Origin: Streptomyces sp. SAJ15
Lineage (GTDB): Bacteria; Actinomycetota; Actinomycetes; Streptomycetales; Streptomycetaceae
Reading direction: 5' to 3'
DNA length: 64,000 bases
Assembly (NCBI RefSeq): GCF_007595705.1
Contig: NZ_NISY01000003.1
Coordinates: forward strand, 496,001 to 560,000
The notes beneath the pieces were generated by a model. It was given only the letters and a program-made list of their open reading frames with translations. It searched no databases and was not told where the DNA came from. Position 1 is the first letter of the stretch. Every line of letters begins with the position of its first letter. The translations under genes and the position numbers were made by a program. Below are positions 33,875 to 42,873 of this stretch, in pieces.

Positions 33875-35449
33875 ATGGCGACCTCCCGCCCGGCGGGCCC
33901 GGCGCAGACGGGTACCGCCGGGCGCCGCGGAGACGGCGGTGGCGGCAAGGGCATGGCACTCGCCGTCATCGCCGCCTGCCAGCTGATGGTGGTGCTGGAC
34001 ATCACCATCGTGAACATCGCGCTGCCGGACATCCAGAGCGCGTTGGACTTCTCCACGACCGGGCTGTCCTGGGTGGTCAACGCCTACACCCTCGCCTTCG
34101 GCGGGCTGCTGCTGCTCGGCGGCCGGGTCGGCGACATCCTGGGCCGCAGACGGGTGTTCAGCTACGGGGTGCTGCTCTTCGCGTTCGCCTCGCTGCTCGG
34201 CGGGTTGGCGCAGACCTCCGGCTGGCTGCTGGCGGCCCGGGCGCTCCAGGGCGCCGGGGGCGCCATCGCCTCCCCGACCGCGCTGGCGCTGATCACCACC
34301 ACCTTCACCGAAGGCCCGGAGCGCAACCGGGCCTTCGGCGTCTTCTCCGCCGTCTCGGCGGCCGGCGGGGCGATCGGGGTGCTGGCGGGCGGGATGTTGG
34401 TCGAGTGGCTCGACTGGCGCTGGATCTTCTTCGTGAACGTGCCGATCGGCCTGGCGATCGCGTTCATCGCGCCGCGCCGACTGGCCGAATCGGAGCGCCA
34501 TCCGGGCCACTTCGACCTGTCCGGCGCGCTCACCTCCACCCTCGGCATGGCCTCGCTGGTCTACGGCTTCATCCGGGCCGCGCAGGACGGCTGGCGGGAC
34601 CCGCTGACGCTGACCGCGTTCGGCACGGCGGTGGTGCTGTTGACGGCGTTCGTCGTGGTCGAGCGGCGGTCGCCGCAGCCCATCACCCCCCTGTGGATGT
34701 TCGGCGACCGCAACCGCGCGGCCACCTACGGGATCGCGCTCAACCTGGCCGCCGCCATCTTCGGCGTCTTCTTCTTCCTGACCCTCTTCGTGCAGGACGT
34801 GCTGGACTACAGCCCGCTCCGGGCCGGCGTGGCGTTTCTGCCGGTGAGCGCGCTCATCGTGGTCGGCGCGGGGCTCGCCTCCCAGCTGCTGCCGCGCTTC
34901 GGCCCGAAGCCGCACCTGGTGGCCGGCGCGCTGCTCACCACCGCCGGACTGGTCTGGCTGACCCAGGTCGAGCCGGACAGCGGCTACGCCGGGTCCATCC
35001 TCGGCCCGATGCTGGTCTTCGCGCTCGGCATGGGGCTCCAGTTCATCTGCCTCACCCTGATGGCCGTCTCGCGCGTCGCCCCACGCGAGGCCGGGGCCGC
35101 GTCGGGGCTGCTCAACGCCACCCAGCAGGTGGGCGGTTCGCTCGGGTTGTCCATCCTGGTGACCGTCTTCTCCACCGCCGGCCGCGACCGGGCCGAGGAG
35201 GTCGTCCCGCGCTTCCTGGCCGAGGCCACCGCGAGCGAGCGGGCCGCGTTCGCGACCACGGGGCGGCTGCCGCCGCCCTGGAACGACGAGATCCTGACGG
35301 CGGGCATCAGCACGGCCTTCACGGCAGCCGCCGTGTTCACCGCGATCGGGGCGCTGATCGCGCTGCTGGCCATCCAGGTGCGGGCGTCCGACCTGGACAA
35401 CTTCAAGGGGCGGGGTTCTCCTCCGGCGGGTCCCCCGGCGCGGCCCTGA
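33875..35449 (+). CDS. DHA2-family MFS transporter
   Basis: A 524-residue, 14-helix drug:H+ antiporter-type permease. Family motifs are present: VVLDITIVNIALPDIQ in helix 1, GGRVGDILGRRRVF (motif A) after helix 2, RALQGAGGAIASPTALALI (motif B) and VLAGGMLVEWLDWRWIFFVNVPIG (motif C with the DHA2-specific continuation). The N-terminal 25 residues are Gly/Arg-rich and non-conserved, and a start at ATG 33953 inside the frame is possible. Substrates may be antibiotics or dyes; nothing nearby identifies one. The last 47 bp overlap the end of the convergent DNA ligase gene. Confidence 0.9.
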   Translation: MATSRPAGPAQTGTAGRRGDGGGGKGMALAVIAACQLMVVLDITIVNIALPDIQSALDFSTTGLSWVVNAYTLAFGGLLLLGGRVGDILGRRRVFSYGVLLFAFASLLGGLAQTSGWLLAARALQGAGGAIASPTALALITTTFTEGPERNRAFGVFSAVSAAGGAIGVLAGGMLVEWLDWRWIFFVNVPIGLAIAFIAPRRLAESERHPGHFDLSGALTSTLGMASLVYGFIRAAQDGWRDPLTLTAFGTAVVLLTAFVVVERRSPQPITPLWMFGDRNRAATYGIALNLAAAIFGVFFFLTLFVQDVLDYSPLRAGVAFLPVSALIVVGAGLASQLLPRFGPKPHLVAGALLTTAGLVWLTQVEPDSGYAGSILGPMLVFALGMGLQFICLTLMAVSRVAPREAGAASGLLNATQQVGGSLGLSILVTVFSTAGRDRAEEVVPRFLAEATASERAAFATTGRLPPPWNDEILTAGISTAFTAAAVFTAIGALIALLAIQVRASDLDNFKGRGSPPAGPPARP

Positions 35450-37094
35450 CATCGGGTGTGGTCGTGTTCGGCGGTGTGGTCGTGACGTCCGGCGTGGTCG
35501 CGGCGTCCGGTGTGGTCGCGCTCGGCGGTGTGGTCGTGTCGTCCGGCGTGGGCATGGCCCCCGCGCGCAGCGCCAGCACCGTCTCCACCGTGTCCGCCTC
35601 CGCCGCCGACTTGTCCTCGCGGTAGCGCACGACGCGGGCGAAGCGCAGGGTGACGCCGGCGGGGTAGCGGGAGGAGCGCTGGAGGCCGTCGAAGGCGATC
35701 TCCACCACCAGCTCGGGGCGGACCCGCACCACCCAGCCGTCGTCGCTGACCGCGATCCGCTGGAGCGCCTCGGTCTGCCAGGCGAGGGTGGCGTCGGTCA
35801 GCCCCTTGAAGGTCTTGCCGAGCATCGCGAAGCCGCCGTCCGGGAGACGGGCGCCCAGATGCAGGTTGGAGAGCCTGCCGGTGCGGCGGCCGTGGCCCCA
35901 CTCGGCGGCGAGCACCACCAGATCGAGGGTGAGCACCGGCTTCACCTTCAACCAGGCCGCGCCACGCCGGCCCGCGCTGTACGGGGCGTCCAGCGCCTTG
36001 GCCATCACCCCCTCGTGGCCGAGCTCCAGCACCTCCCGGGCGAACTCCCGCACCGCGCGGCGGGTGTCGGGGTCCGTCGGGTCCTCGGCCACCAGCCGCC
36101 GCACCCGGCGCCGTGCCGGGGCGATGCGCGCCAGCTCCGCGTGGCGCTCGCGGGTCGGTCGGCCGAGCAGCTCCCGGTCGTCGACGGCGAGCAGGTCGAA
36201 GAAGACCGGGTGCAGCGGCAGCGCGGCCCGCGCGCCGGCCACGTCGAGCGTGGAGCCGACCCGGCTGGAGACCTCCTGGAAGGGGCGGGGCCGGCCGTCC
36301 TCGTCGAGGGCGATCACCTCGCCGTCGAGCACGGCCCGGTCGGCGGCCAGCTCGCGGGCGGCCGCGACGACGTCCGGCAGCCGGTCGGTGATCTCGTCCA
36401 GGGTGCGGGTGTAGATCCGCACCGTCTCGCCGTCGCGGTGCACCTGCACCCGGATGCCGTCCAGCTTCTCCTCGACCGCGCAGGGGCCCAGCCGGTCCAG
36501 CGCCTCGTCCACGTCCTTGGCGCTGTGCGCCAGCATGGGCTGCACCGGCCGCCCCAGCTCCAGCCGGAACGCCGCCAGCGCCGGCGGGCCGCCGGCCAGC
36601 AGCGCCCGCGCCACCGCGCCGAGCGAGCCGCCCAGCATCACCGCCCGGCGTACCTCCTCGGGCTGGGCGCCGGCGGCCGCGGCGAGCCCCTCGACGGCGA
36701 GCGCGTCCAGGGCGCCCTGGCGCGGTTCCCCGCCGATCAGCCGGAGCAGAAAGCCCTGTTCCTCCTCGGTGGCGGCGGACATCAGCGCGGCCAGCAGCCG
36801 CTTGCGCTCGGTGGTCGCGCCCTTCCCGGCCACGGCCGCGATGCGGTCGAGCGCCGCGTGCACCTCCGCCACCTCCAGCCGCGCCTCGGCGGCCGGCGGC
36901 GGTCGCTCGCGCAGCGTGCTCCAGCCCACCCCGGTACGGCGTTGCGGCAGCCGGCCGGCGAGGTAGGTGATCACCACGGGGGCCTCGTCCGGCGGCGTGC
37001 GCGCGAAGAGCCGGGCCAGCGCCGCGACCTTCGCCGAGCGGGCGGCGGTGGCCGCGACCTCCCCGGAGGTCCGGGCTACGTCGGCCAGCAGCAT
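35403..37094 (-). CDS. ATP-dependent DNA ligase
   Basis: A 563-residue ligase of the archaeal/eukaryotic LigI type found as an accessory ligase in actinobacteria. An N-terminal DNA-binding domain covers 1–200 ([35 protein letters not shown]). The nucleotidyltransferase domain starts at [15 protein letters not shown], with the adenylated Lys in motif I, then [23 protein letters not shown] and WLKVKP (motif V). The OB fold covers about 410–510. The last 40 residues are Thr/Pro/Asp repeats encoded by an 18-bp minisatellite. It lacks LigD polymerase or nuclease domains, so it is not an NHEJ LigD. It may act in repair. The ATG has no strong RBS. Confidence 0.93.
   Translation of the reverse strand: MLLADVARTSGEVAATAARSAKVAALARLFARTPPDEAPVVITYLAGRLPQRRTGVGWSTLRERPPPAAEARLEVAEVHAALDRIAAVAGKGATTERKRLLAALMSAATEEEQGFLLRLIGGEPRQGALDALAVEGLAAAAGAQPEEVRRAVMLGGSLGAVARALLAGGPPALAAFRLELGRPVQPMLAHSAKDVDEALDRLGPCAVEEKLDGIRVQVHRDGETVRIYTRTLDEITDRLPDVVAAARELAADRAVLDGEVIALDEDGRPRPFQEVSSRVGSTLDVAGARAALPLHPVFFDLLAVDDRELLGRPTRERHAELARIAPARRRVRRLVAEDPTDPDTRRAVREFAREVLELGHEGVMAKALDAPYSAGRRGAAWLKVKPVLTLDLVVLAAEWGHGRRTGRLSNLHLGARLPDGGFAMLGKTFKGLTDATLAWQTEALQRIAVSDDGWVVRVRPELVVEIAFDGLQRSSRYPAGVTLRFARVVRYREDKSAAEADTVETVLALRAGAMPTPDDTTTPPSATTPDAATTPDVTTTPPNTTTPDVRAAPGDPPEENPAP
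35458..35547. repeat. 18-bp minisatellite, five units, in ligase 3′ end
   Basis: Five consecutive units starting GTGGTCG at 35458, 35476, 35494, 35512 and 35530. In the ligase frame each adds six residues of TTP(D/P)xx type, making the variable tail. It starts 8 bp after the convergent transporter's stop. Confidence 0.85.
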
Positions 37095-37179
37095 GCGTCC
37101 ATCGTCGCCCGCGCCGGGCGGCCGCGCAGGTCGTCACCGGACCCGACCGGGGCCCCGTCGGTCTGCGGCAGGGCGCTCG

Positions 37180-37407
37180 TCAGCGGCTCGGGGGCCGTGC
37201 CGCGCCGCGCACCTCCAGCCCGTCCAGCAGCTCCCGCGTCGCCTCCGCCACGGCGGTGACCGCCTGGTCGAAGACCAGCCGGTTGTGCGCGGCCGGGGCG
37301 TGGAAGCCGGACACCTTGCGTACGTACTGCAACGCGGCGGCCGCGATGTCCTCGTCCGAGACCTCGGGCGTCATCGGCGGTCGCAGCGTCTTGATGCTTC
37401 GGCACAT
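37180..37407 (-). CDS. DUF2277 protein
   Basis: A 75-residue protein that matches DUF2277: [38 protein letters not shown], then [25 protein letters not shown]. The family is small, cytosolic and of unknown function. Residues MCRSI are invariant in the family, which supports the ATG at 37407. It lies 85 bp upstream of the ligase gene on the same strand and may be cotranscribed. Confidence 0.9.
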   Translation of the reverse strand: MCRSIKTLRPPMTPEVSDEDIAAAALQYVRKVSGFHAPAAHNRLVFDQAVTAVAEATRELLDGLEVRGAARPPSR

Positions 37408-37530
37408 GGCTCCAGTGTCCGCCTTCCCGGGCGCGTCGCCGCCGCTGTCGCCGTCGCCGGTCAGGTCGGCACCCCGGTGGCGCTGTCAGTGGCCCGTCCT
37501 AGGCTCAGGGACGAGGCGGAGGGCTGGTTC

Positions 37531-38580
37531 ATGACGGATGCCGTGGCGACACACCCCGAAAGCACCGAAAGCACCGAAAGCACCGAGAGTGCTGAGAGCG
37601 TCAGAGGTGTTGAGGGCGCCGAGGGCGTGGAGGCGCGCCTGGAGCGCCATCGCGTCGAGCTGACCGGGTACTGCTACCGGATGCTGGGCTCCCCCTTCGA
37701 GGCCGAGGACGCCGTCCAGGAGACCATGGTGCGCGCCTGGCGGAGCTTCGGCACCTTCGAGGGGCGCGCGGCGCTGCGGTCCTGGCTGTACCGCATCGCG
37801 ACCAACGTCTGCCTGGACATGCTCGGCGGCAGCCGGCGGCGGGCCCGCCCGATGGATCTGTCCTCGCCGGTGAGCCACGGCGTCCCGCTGCCCGAGACGC
37901 TGCCCGAGGCCACCTGGATCTCGCCGGTGCCCGACGGTCGGGTGGTGCCCGAGGGCGGCGACCCCGCGGAGGTGGCGGTGGCCCGGGAGAGCGTCCGGCT
38001 GGCGTTCGTCGCCGCGCTCCAGCACCTCCCGCCGCGCCAGCGCGCGGTGCTCATCCTGCGCGAGGTGCTCGCCTGGCGCGCCAGCGAGGTCGCCGAGCTG
38101 CTGGGCACCACCGTCGCCTCGGTCAACAGCGCCCTCCAGCGGGCCCGCGCCACCCTCGCCGCCCGCGAGGTGGCCGACACCGTCACCGTGACGTCCCTGG
38201 ACGCGGAGCTCGCCGCCCTGCTGGCGCGCTATGTGGACGCCTTCGAGGCGTACGACATGGACGCGCTGACCGCCCTGCTGCACGAGGACGCCACGCTCTC
38301 CATGCCGCCGTACGGGCTGTGGCTGCGCGGCCAGGCCGACATCCGCGGCTGGCTGCTGGGCCGGGGCATCGACTGTCGCGGCTCCCGGCTGCTGCCGGTG
38401 ACGGCCAACGGCACGCCCGCCTTCGCGCAGTACCGCCGCGACCCCTCGGGCGGCGGTCACCGGCCCTGGGCGCTCCAGGTCATCGAGATCACCGACGGCC
38501 GGATCGGCGGGCTGAGCGCCTTCCTCGACGCCGACCGGCTCTTCCCGCTCTTCGGTCTCCCGCCCCACCTGGGCGAATGA
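37531..38580 (+). CDS. ECF sigma factor with C-terminal SnoaL-like domain
   Basis: A 349-residue sigma factor of the large ECF class. The N-terminus has Glu-Ser-Thr repeats ([11 protein letters not shown]) encoded by a 9-bp repeat at about 37559–37600. Region 2 is [27 protein letters not shown] at about residues 48–75. Region 4 is [44 protein letters not shown] at about 170–215. Residues 235–349 form a SnoaL/NTF2-like domain ([31 protein letters not shown]), which in this class modulates activity in place of a classic anti-sigma factor. No anti-sigma gene is adjacent. Confidence 0.9.
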   Translation: MTDAVATHPESTESTESTESAESVRGVEGAEGVEARLERHRVELTGYCYRMLGSPFEAEDAVQETMVRAWRSFGTFEGRAALRSWLYRIATNVCLDMLGGSRRRARPMDLSSPVSHGVPLPETLPEATWISPVPDGRVVPEGGDPAEVAVARESVRLAFVAALQHLPPRQRAVLILREVLAWRASEVAELLGTTVASVNSALQRARATLAAREVADTVTVTSLDAELAALLARYVDAFEAYDMDALTALLHEDATLSMPPYGLWLRGQADIRGWLLGRGIDCRGSRLLPVTANGTPAFAQYRRDPSGGGHRPWALQVIEITDGRIGGLSAFLDADRLFPLFGLPPHLGE

Positions 38581-38713
38581 CCCGCGCCCTCACCCGAATG
38601 GGCTAACAAATGGCGCCGCCGTGCCGGCGCGGCCGGACGCTCTTGATGCACGGCGTGTGCCCGCGCGAGGGCCGCACAGGCGCACGGCACAGGCTCTCGG
38701 AAGGGAGATCCCC

Positions 38714-39124
38714 ATGAGCCAGCAGACCCAGCACGCGCGGGCGGGAAGCGACACCGTCCACGGCGGGGTGATCTTCGCCGCGGTTCTGATGATCGTGGCA
38801 GGTGTCCTGGCGATCCTGCAGGGCATCGGCGCCATCGCCGAGGACGACGTGTACGCCCGCATCGGCGACTACGTCTTCGAGTTCGACCTCACCGGATGGG
38901 GCTGGCTCCATCTGATCCTCGGCGTCCTGGTGCTGCTCACCGGCTTCGCCCTGCTGAGCGGCCAGGGCTGGTCCTTCATCGCCGGCATCATCTTCGCCGG
39001 GCTGAGCATCATCGCGAACTTCATGTGGCTGCCGTACACGCCCGTGTGGTCGATCATCCTGATCGCCATCGCGATCTTCGTGATCTGGGCGCTGTGCGTG
39101 TACCGGCCGGTCAACCGCCGCTGA
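38714..39124 (+). CDS. Four-helix membrane protein (DUF7144-like)
   Basis: A 136-residue membrane protein with four helices: VIFAAVLMIVAGVLAILQGIGAI, WGWLHLILGVLVLLTGFALL, WSFIAGIIFAGLSIIANFMWL and WSIILIAIAIFVIWALCVY. The pattern (GWLHLILGVLVLLTGFAL, WLPYTPVWS) is that of a widespread actinobacterial family of unknown function. ATG 38714 follows GGAAGGGAG. It is 11 bp upstream of the next gene, so the two probably form an operon. Confidence 0.85.
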   Translation: MSQQTQHARAGSDTVHGGVIFAAVLMIVAGVLAILQGIGAIAEDDVYARIGDYVFEFDLTGWGWLHLILGVLVLLTGFALLSGQGWSFIAGIIFAGLSIIANFMWLPYTPVWSIILIAIAIFVIWALCVYRPVNRR

Positions 39125-39135
39125 CCGGAGTGCGG

Positions 39136-40026
39136 ATGACCGACGACCACCCCGATCCGCTGCCGCTGCCGCCGGTCTCCGAGCCGTACTTCCTCCCGTT
39201 CTTCTACGGGGCGTGGCACAACCTCGGGCTGGACTTCGCCACCGATCCCGGCCCGGCCGTCGAACTGCTGGCCGAGCACCACTCCGCGCTGCGGGTGGCC
39301 GAGTTCGACGGCCGGGCCTGCGTCTCGCTCAACTACCAGCTCTACTTCGCGCAGTTCCCCGACGGGTTCGGGGTCACCCAGGAGGTGGAGCTCAACGTCA
39401 TCGCCTATCCGACCGCCGCGGCCGGCCGGCTGCCCCGGGTCGGCTACGAGGAGTACGCCCGGGGCTTCGACCAGACCGGGCTGCGGGGCATCGCCCGGCT
39501 GAAGGTGCTGTGCGACAACCCGGTGGCCATCGACGCGGGCCGCACGCTCTACGCGGAGCCGAAGGAGGCGGCCTGGTTCGCGGCCACCATGCCCTCGCTC
39601 AACGGTCCGCCCGCGGACGTCTGGTCGGTGACCTGCGGCGCGGCCGAGCTGAGCGGGGACGGGCGGACGATCGCCGGCCGGGGCGGGGAGCTGTTCCGGC
39701 TCCACGCCGACCTGACCGGACTGGCCCGGGAGCCCGTCGCCGCCACCCCCGTCACCGGCTACGGCACCGAGTCCGACGGCCGGCTGCTGGCCGGCGCGCT
39801 CCTCGTGCACCACCCGTACCAGCGCTACGCGCTCGGGGGCGCCCCACGGCCCGAGGCGGGCGGGGGGCCCGACCGCGTGCGGCTGACCGTGGAGGATCCG
39901 TCCTCCGCCGTCGGTCGCCTGCTCACCGAGCTGATCGGGGACGCTCCCGTCGCGGGCGTCTGGACCTGCCAGTCGCCCCCGGTCGCCGCGAACCACCGCC
40001 CGTACTACCTCCCCGACCGGGGGTGA
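39136..40026 (+). CDS. Unassigned soluble protein, acetoacetate-decarboxylase-like at best
   Basis: A 296-residue soluble protein without signal or membrane segment. It is beta-rich, with conserved-looking blocks FFYGAWHNLGLDFATDPG, LNYQLYFAQFPDGFG, VTQEVELNVIAYPT and ARLKVLCDNPVAIDAG. The layout faintly resembles acetoacetate decarboxylase-like proteins, but I cannot place a catalytic Lys with confidence. It starts 11 bp after the membrane-protein gene and probably shares its transcript. The frame has strong codon bias, so the gene is real. The function is unknown. Confidence 0.65.
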   Translation: MTDDHPDPLPLPPVSEPYFLPFFYGAWHNLGLDFATDPGPAVELLAEHHSALRVAEFDGRACVSLNYQLYFAQFPDGFGVTQEVELNVIAYPTAAAGRLPRVGYEEYARGFDQTGLRGIARLKVLCDNPVAIDAGRTLYAEPKEAAWFAATMPSLNGPPADVWSVTCGAAELSGDGRTIAGRGGELFRLHADLTGLAREPVAATPVTGYGTESDGRLLAGALLVHHPYQRYALGGAPRPEAGGGPDRVRLTVEDPSSAVGRLLTELIGDAPVAGVWTCQSPPVAANHRPYYLPDRG

Positions 40027-40101
40027 TCGGGCCGGTGCCCGTGGCCGGGCCGGCGAACCGAGGGCGGGTCGTGACCGGCGACCGGGTGGCGGGCCGGGGC
40101 G

Positions 40102-40263
40102 CTAGGGCCGGTCCGGATCCGGGGCGTCGGCCTCCCCGGTGTCGTCGGCGGCACCGTCGTCGTCGAGGCGGTCGTTCTTCCGCTGTCGCGGCCGCTCGTT
40201 GAGCGCGCGCATGACTTCGGCCCGGACCAGGGCGTTCAGGACTGCGTAGGGATCGATGGGCAT
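40102..40263 (-). CDS. Small charged hypothetical protein
   Basis: A 53-residue protein: a short helix (AVLNALVRAEVMRALNE) followed by a highly charged tail (RQRKNDRLDDDGAADDTGEADAPD). GAGGACA precedes the ATG. No family is recognised. It is 64 bp downstream of the next minus-strand gene and may share its transcript. Confidence 0.5.
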   Translation of the reverse strand: MPIDPYAVLNALVRAEVMRALNERPRQRKNDRLDDDGAADDTGEADAPDPDRP

Positions 40264-40327
40264 GGCGGTGTCCTCACGGTGCGCAGGGGTGGTCGTGGGC
40301 TGGTGAGGGCGCGTCGAACGCGCGGGC

Positions 40328-40732
40328 TCAGCAGCGCAGGACCACACGGCGCGCCGCGTGCGCGGCGACCGCCGGCGACTCGATGCCCGCCGTGGTGAGG
40401 CGGTCCGCGTGCGGCTCCGCCAAGGCGGCGGGCGCGGGCCGTGGCGGGGGAGCGCCGCCCGGGCACCGCCGCCCGCCGTGCAGCCGGACCGCGGCCCCAT
40501 CCGCCGCCCCGTCCGCGTAGCCCTCGCCGCCCGGCTCGCTTGAGGCGGAGACGGTGCGCGGCTCCACGGGCTGCCCGGCCGCTGCCAGACCAGGTACGAG
40601 TGCCGTGCTGACCACCGTGACCAGCACCAACAGCGTCATGGCCGCACGCCCGCGCAGGGCGCGAGCCGCGTCGTGCGCGGCCCCCACGACGGCGCTGCGC
40701 ACGGTGTTCGCTGCGGTGGGCACGGCATTCAT
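40328..40732 (-). CDS. Small exported or membrane-anchored hypothetical protein
   Basis: A 134-residue protein with one hydrophobic segment at about residues 32–52 (MTLLVLVTVVSTALVPGLAAAG) after a basic stretch, so it is probably secreted or anchored. The remainder is Gly/Ala/Pro-rich with two Cys (RRCPGG and the terminal VVLRC) and several His. No family is recognised. Its promoter region holds an inverted repeat resembling CsoR-type metal operators, which would fit a metal-responsive exported protein. That is inference only. Confidence 0.5.
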   Translation of the reverse strand: MNAVPTAANTVRSAVVGAAHDAARALRGRAAMTLLVLVTVVSTALVPGLAAAGQPVEPRTVSASSEPGGEGYADGAADGAAVRLHGGRRCPGGAPPPRPAPAALAEPHADRLTTAGIESPAVAAHAARRVVLRC

Positions 40733-40818
40733 GGCACCGACGGACCTCGCAGACCTCCCGGTTCCTGGACAGCTCATCTGTCTCACAGGGCCGACCGATT
40801 CGCTCCACCTACCCGGAA

Positions 40819-40842
40819 GAAACACCCTATTGGGGGTATTTC
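40819..40842. promoter_or_regulatory. CsoR-like inverted repeat
   Basis: GAAACACCC (40819–40827) and GGGTATTTC (40834–40842) form an 8-of-9-bp dyad. The inner ACACCCTATTGGGGGTAT closely resembles known CsoR/copper operators (ATACCCTACGGGGGTAT type). It lies 87 bp upstream of the small exported protein and 64 bp before the potassium channel start. Confidence 0.45.
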
Positions 40843-40905
40843 ATGGCGCTCGATGGGTGTCCCTCGTGCGCCCCGCGGTGAAGGCGCGCTCCTCACGCCC
40901 GCCGG

Positions 40906-41412
40906 GTGGGTAGCGTGCCGGCCGTGGTGTCGTCGTTCTTCGGGCTGCTGATGAGCCGGCTGCTGGGCAGCGGCTGGTGGCGCAGGTTCCATGTGCGGGC
41001 CGCGCTGTGGGGCACGGCGGTCACCGTGCTGGTGCTCCTGGGAGGCTCGGCGCTGATCGTGCCGGTCGAGGAGAACGCGCCGGACGCCAGCATCACCTCG
41101 TTCCCGCGGGCGGTGTGGTGGGCGATCGAGACCGCCACCACCGTCGGCTACGGGGACCTGTATCCGGTGACCGCGCTGGGGCGGGTCATCGCCGCCGTGG
41201 TGATGCTGGCCGGGATCACCACCTTCAGCGTGGTGACGGCCGCCGTCGCCACCTGGTTCGTGGGCAGGGCGGCGCACGACATCCACCATCTGGGCGCGAC
41301 ACTGCACGACTTCACCCAGGAGCGAGAGCAGGCGCTGGCCCGGGAGATGCGCGCCGTGCACGACCGGTTCGACCACATCGAGCGGCTGCTGCGCGACCGG
41401 CAGCAGCGCTGA
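40906..41412 (+). CDS. Two-helix potassium channel
   Basis: A 168-residue membrane protein: helix 1 (ALWGTAVTVLVLLGGSALIV), a pore loop with selectivity filter TVGYGDLYP, helix 2 (VIAAVVMLAGITTFSVVTAAVATWFVG) and a cytosolic coiled tail (HDFTQEREQALAREMRAVHDRFDHIERLLRD) that could tetramerise the channel, as in KcsA-like proteins. No RCK domain is present. The start is uncertain: GTG 40906, GTG 40924 and ATG 40951 are in frame and none has a strong RBS. Confidence 0.85.
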   Translation: MGSVPAVVSSFFGLLMSRLLGSGWWRRFHVRAALWGTAVTVLVLLGGSALIVPVEENAPDASITSFPRAVWWAIETATTVGYGDLYPVTALGRVIAAVVMLAGITTFSVVTAAVATWFVGRAAHDIHHLGATLHDFTQEREQALAREMRAVHDRFDHIERLLRDRQQR

Positions 41413-41446
41413 GGGGATCCGCCGGGCCCACCCGGAGGATCCCCTC
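41411..41446. terminator. Terminator between channel and P450 genes
   Basis: GAGGGGATCC (41411–41420) pairs perfectly with 41437–41446. It starts within the channel stop codon and lies between convergent genes. Confidence 0.75.
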
Positions 41447-41556
41447 GCGCCCCTCCTCGGCCGGCGCCGCACGGACCCTGACCGAGGGGCGTACGGGCTC
41501 TGGCGGAGCGGCGTACGGGACCGCGGCCCGGAGATGCCGGACCGCGGCCCCGGTGG

Positions 41557-42873
41557 TCACGCCGGGGCGAGCACCACCGGCAGCTCGGCCAGCCCCCGGA
41601 AGGCCGGGAACGGCACCTCCAGCCAGGGCACCTCGTCCGCCGGGACGGCCAGCGCCAGCTCGGGGAAGCGGGTGAACAGCGTGGTCAGGGCGGTCCGCAG
41701 CTCCATCCGGGCCAGCGGGGCGCCCAGGCAGTGGTGCACGCCGTGACCCAGTGCCAGATGCCCGGTCTGGATGTTCTCCTGACGCGTCACATCGAGCCGG
41801 TCGGGGTCGGCGAACCGCCGCGGGTCGCGGTTGGCCGAGGTCAGCGAGATCTGCACCAGGGCGCCCTTGGGGATGGGCACCCCGCCGAGCTCCAGATCCT
41901 CGGCGGCGTAGCGGAAGGTCGAGCTCTCCACCGAGCCGTCGTACCGCATCAGCTCCTCGACCGCGTGCTCCATCAGCTCCGGCCGCTCGCGCAGCGCGCG
42001 CAGTTGCTCCGGCTCCCGCAGCAGGTGGAAGACCGAGTTGCCGATCATGTACGCGGTGCTCTTGTGCCCCGCGAAGAGCAGCAGGAACGCGGTGGACACC
42101 AGCTCGTGGTCGGTGAGTCGGCCGCGGCCGTCCTCCGCGTCCTCGTCCCGCACCGCGGCCAGCGCGCTGAGCAGGTCCTCGCCCGGCCGGTCCCGCTTGT
42201 CCTCGATGAGCTCGGTGAGGTAGCCGAGGAGCTGCCGCTCCGCCTCCGCCCCGGCCCGCTTGGACTCCGGGCTGAAGCCGGTGTGGGCGATGGTGGTCGA
42301 CCACGTCCGCACGTCCCGACGGTCGCCCTCGGGCACGCCGAGCAGTTCGCAGATCACCACCACCGGCAGCGGGAAGGCGAACGCGGTCAGCAGGTCGACC
42401 GGCTGGTGCGCGGGGCACGCGTCCAGCAGCCGGTCGGTGATCTGCTGGATCCCGGGGCGCAGCGCCTCCACCCGACGGAGCGTGAAGGCCGAGGTGACCA
42501 GCTTGCGCAGCCGGGTGTGCTTGGGCGGGTCGCAGTTGAGCATGTGGTCGTCGAGCGCGACCGACGTCTCCCCGAAGATGCGCTGGTAGACGTCCATCGC
42601 CCCGTACATGTCCTTGCTCAGCCGGGGGTCGGCCAGCGCGGTCCGGGCGTCCTCGTACCCGGTGACCAGGTAGGTGTCGACGCCGTGCGGCGGGCGCATC
42701 GGGCACACCGGGGCCGACTCCCGCAGCCGGGCGTAGACGGGGTGCGGGTCGCGCCGGAACTCCGGGGCCCCGCTGGCGGCCTGGGCCGCGGCGGCGGCCG
42801 TGGGGCCGTCGGCCGGGGCCCCGGCCCCGTCGACCGGTTCGTCGACGGGGCCGGGGCGGTCGAGTGTGGTCAC
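41557..42873 (-). CDS. Cytochrome P450
   Basis: A 438-residue bacterial class I P450, soluble. The I helix reads AFLLLFAGHKSTAYMIG, with Lys in the position usually Glu/Asp before the conserved Ser/Thr. The K helix has EELMR (ExxR). The haem ligand loop is LALGHGVHHCLGAPLARME, with Leu replacing the usual Phe before GxG. The first 40 residues are Ala/Pro/Asp-rich. The GTG start overlaps the TGA of the amidohydrolase gene (GTGA), so translation is coupled. It is the last gene of a four-gene operon. Substrate and redox partner are not encoded nearby. Confidence 0.93.
   Translation of the reverse strand: MTTLDRPGPVDEPVDGAGAPADGPTAAAAAQAASGAPEFRRDPHPVYARLRESAPVCPMRPPHGVDTYLVTGYEDARTALADPRLSKDMYGAMDVYQRIFGETSVALDDHMLNCDPPKHTRLRKLVTSAFTLRRVEALRPGIQQITDRLLDACPAHQPVDLLTAFAFPLPVVVICELLGVPEGDRRDVRTWSTTIAHTGFSPESKRAGAEAERQLLGYLTELIEDKRDRPGEDLLSALAAVRDEDAEDGRGRLTDHELVSTAFLLLFAGHKSTAYMIGNSVFHLLREPEQLRALRERPELMEHAVEELMRYDGSVESSTFRYAAEDLELGGVPIPKGALVQISLTSANRDPRRFADPDRLDVTRQENIQTGHLALGHGVHHCLGAPLARMELRTALTTLFTRFPELALAVPADEVPWLEVPFPAFRGLAELPVVLAPA

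Noticed and set aside
40328..40825. Longer reading of the small exported protein starting at 40825
   Set aside because: It would run through the region just downstream of the CsoR-like dyad and adds a hydrophilic leader before the signal-like segment. ATG 40732 is more sensible.
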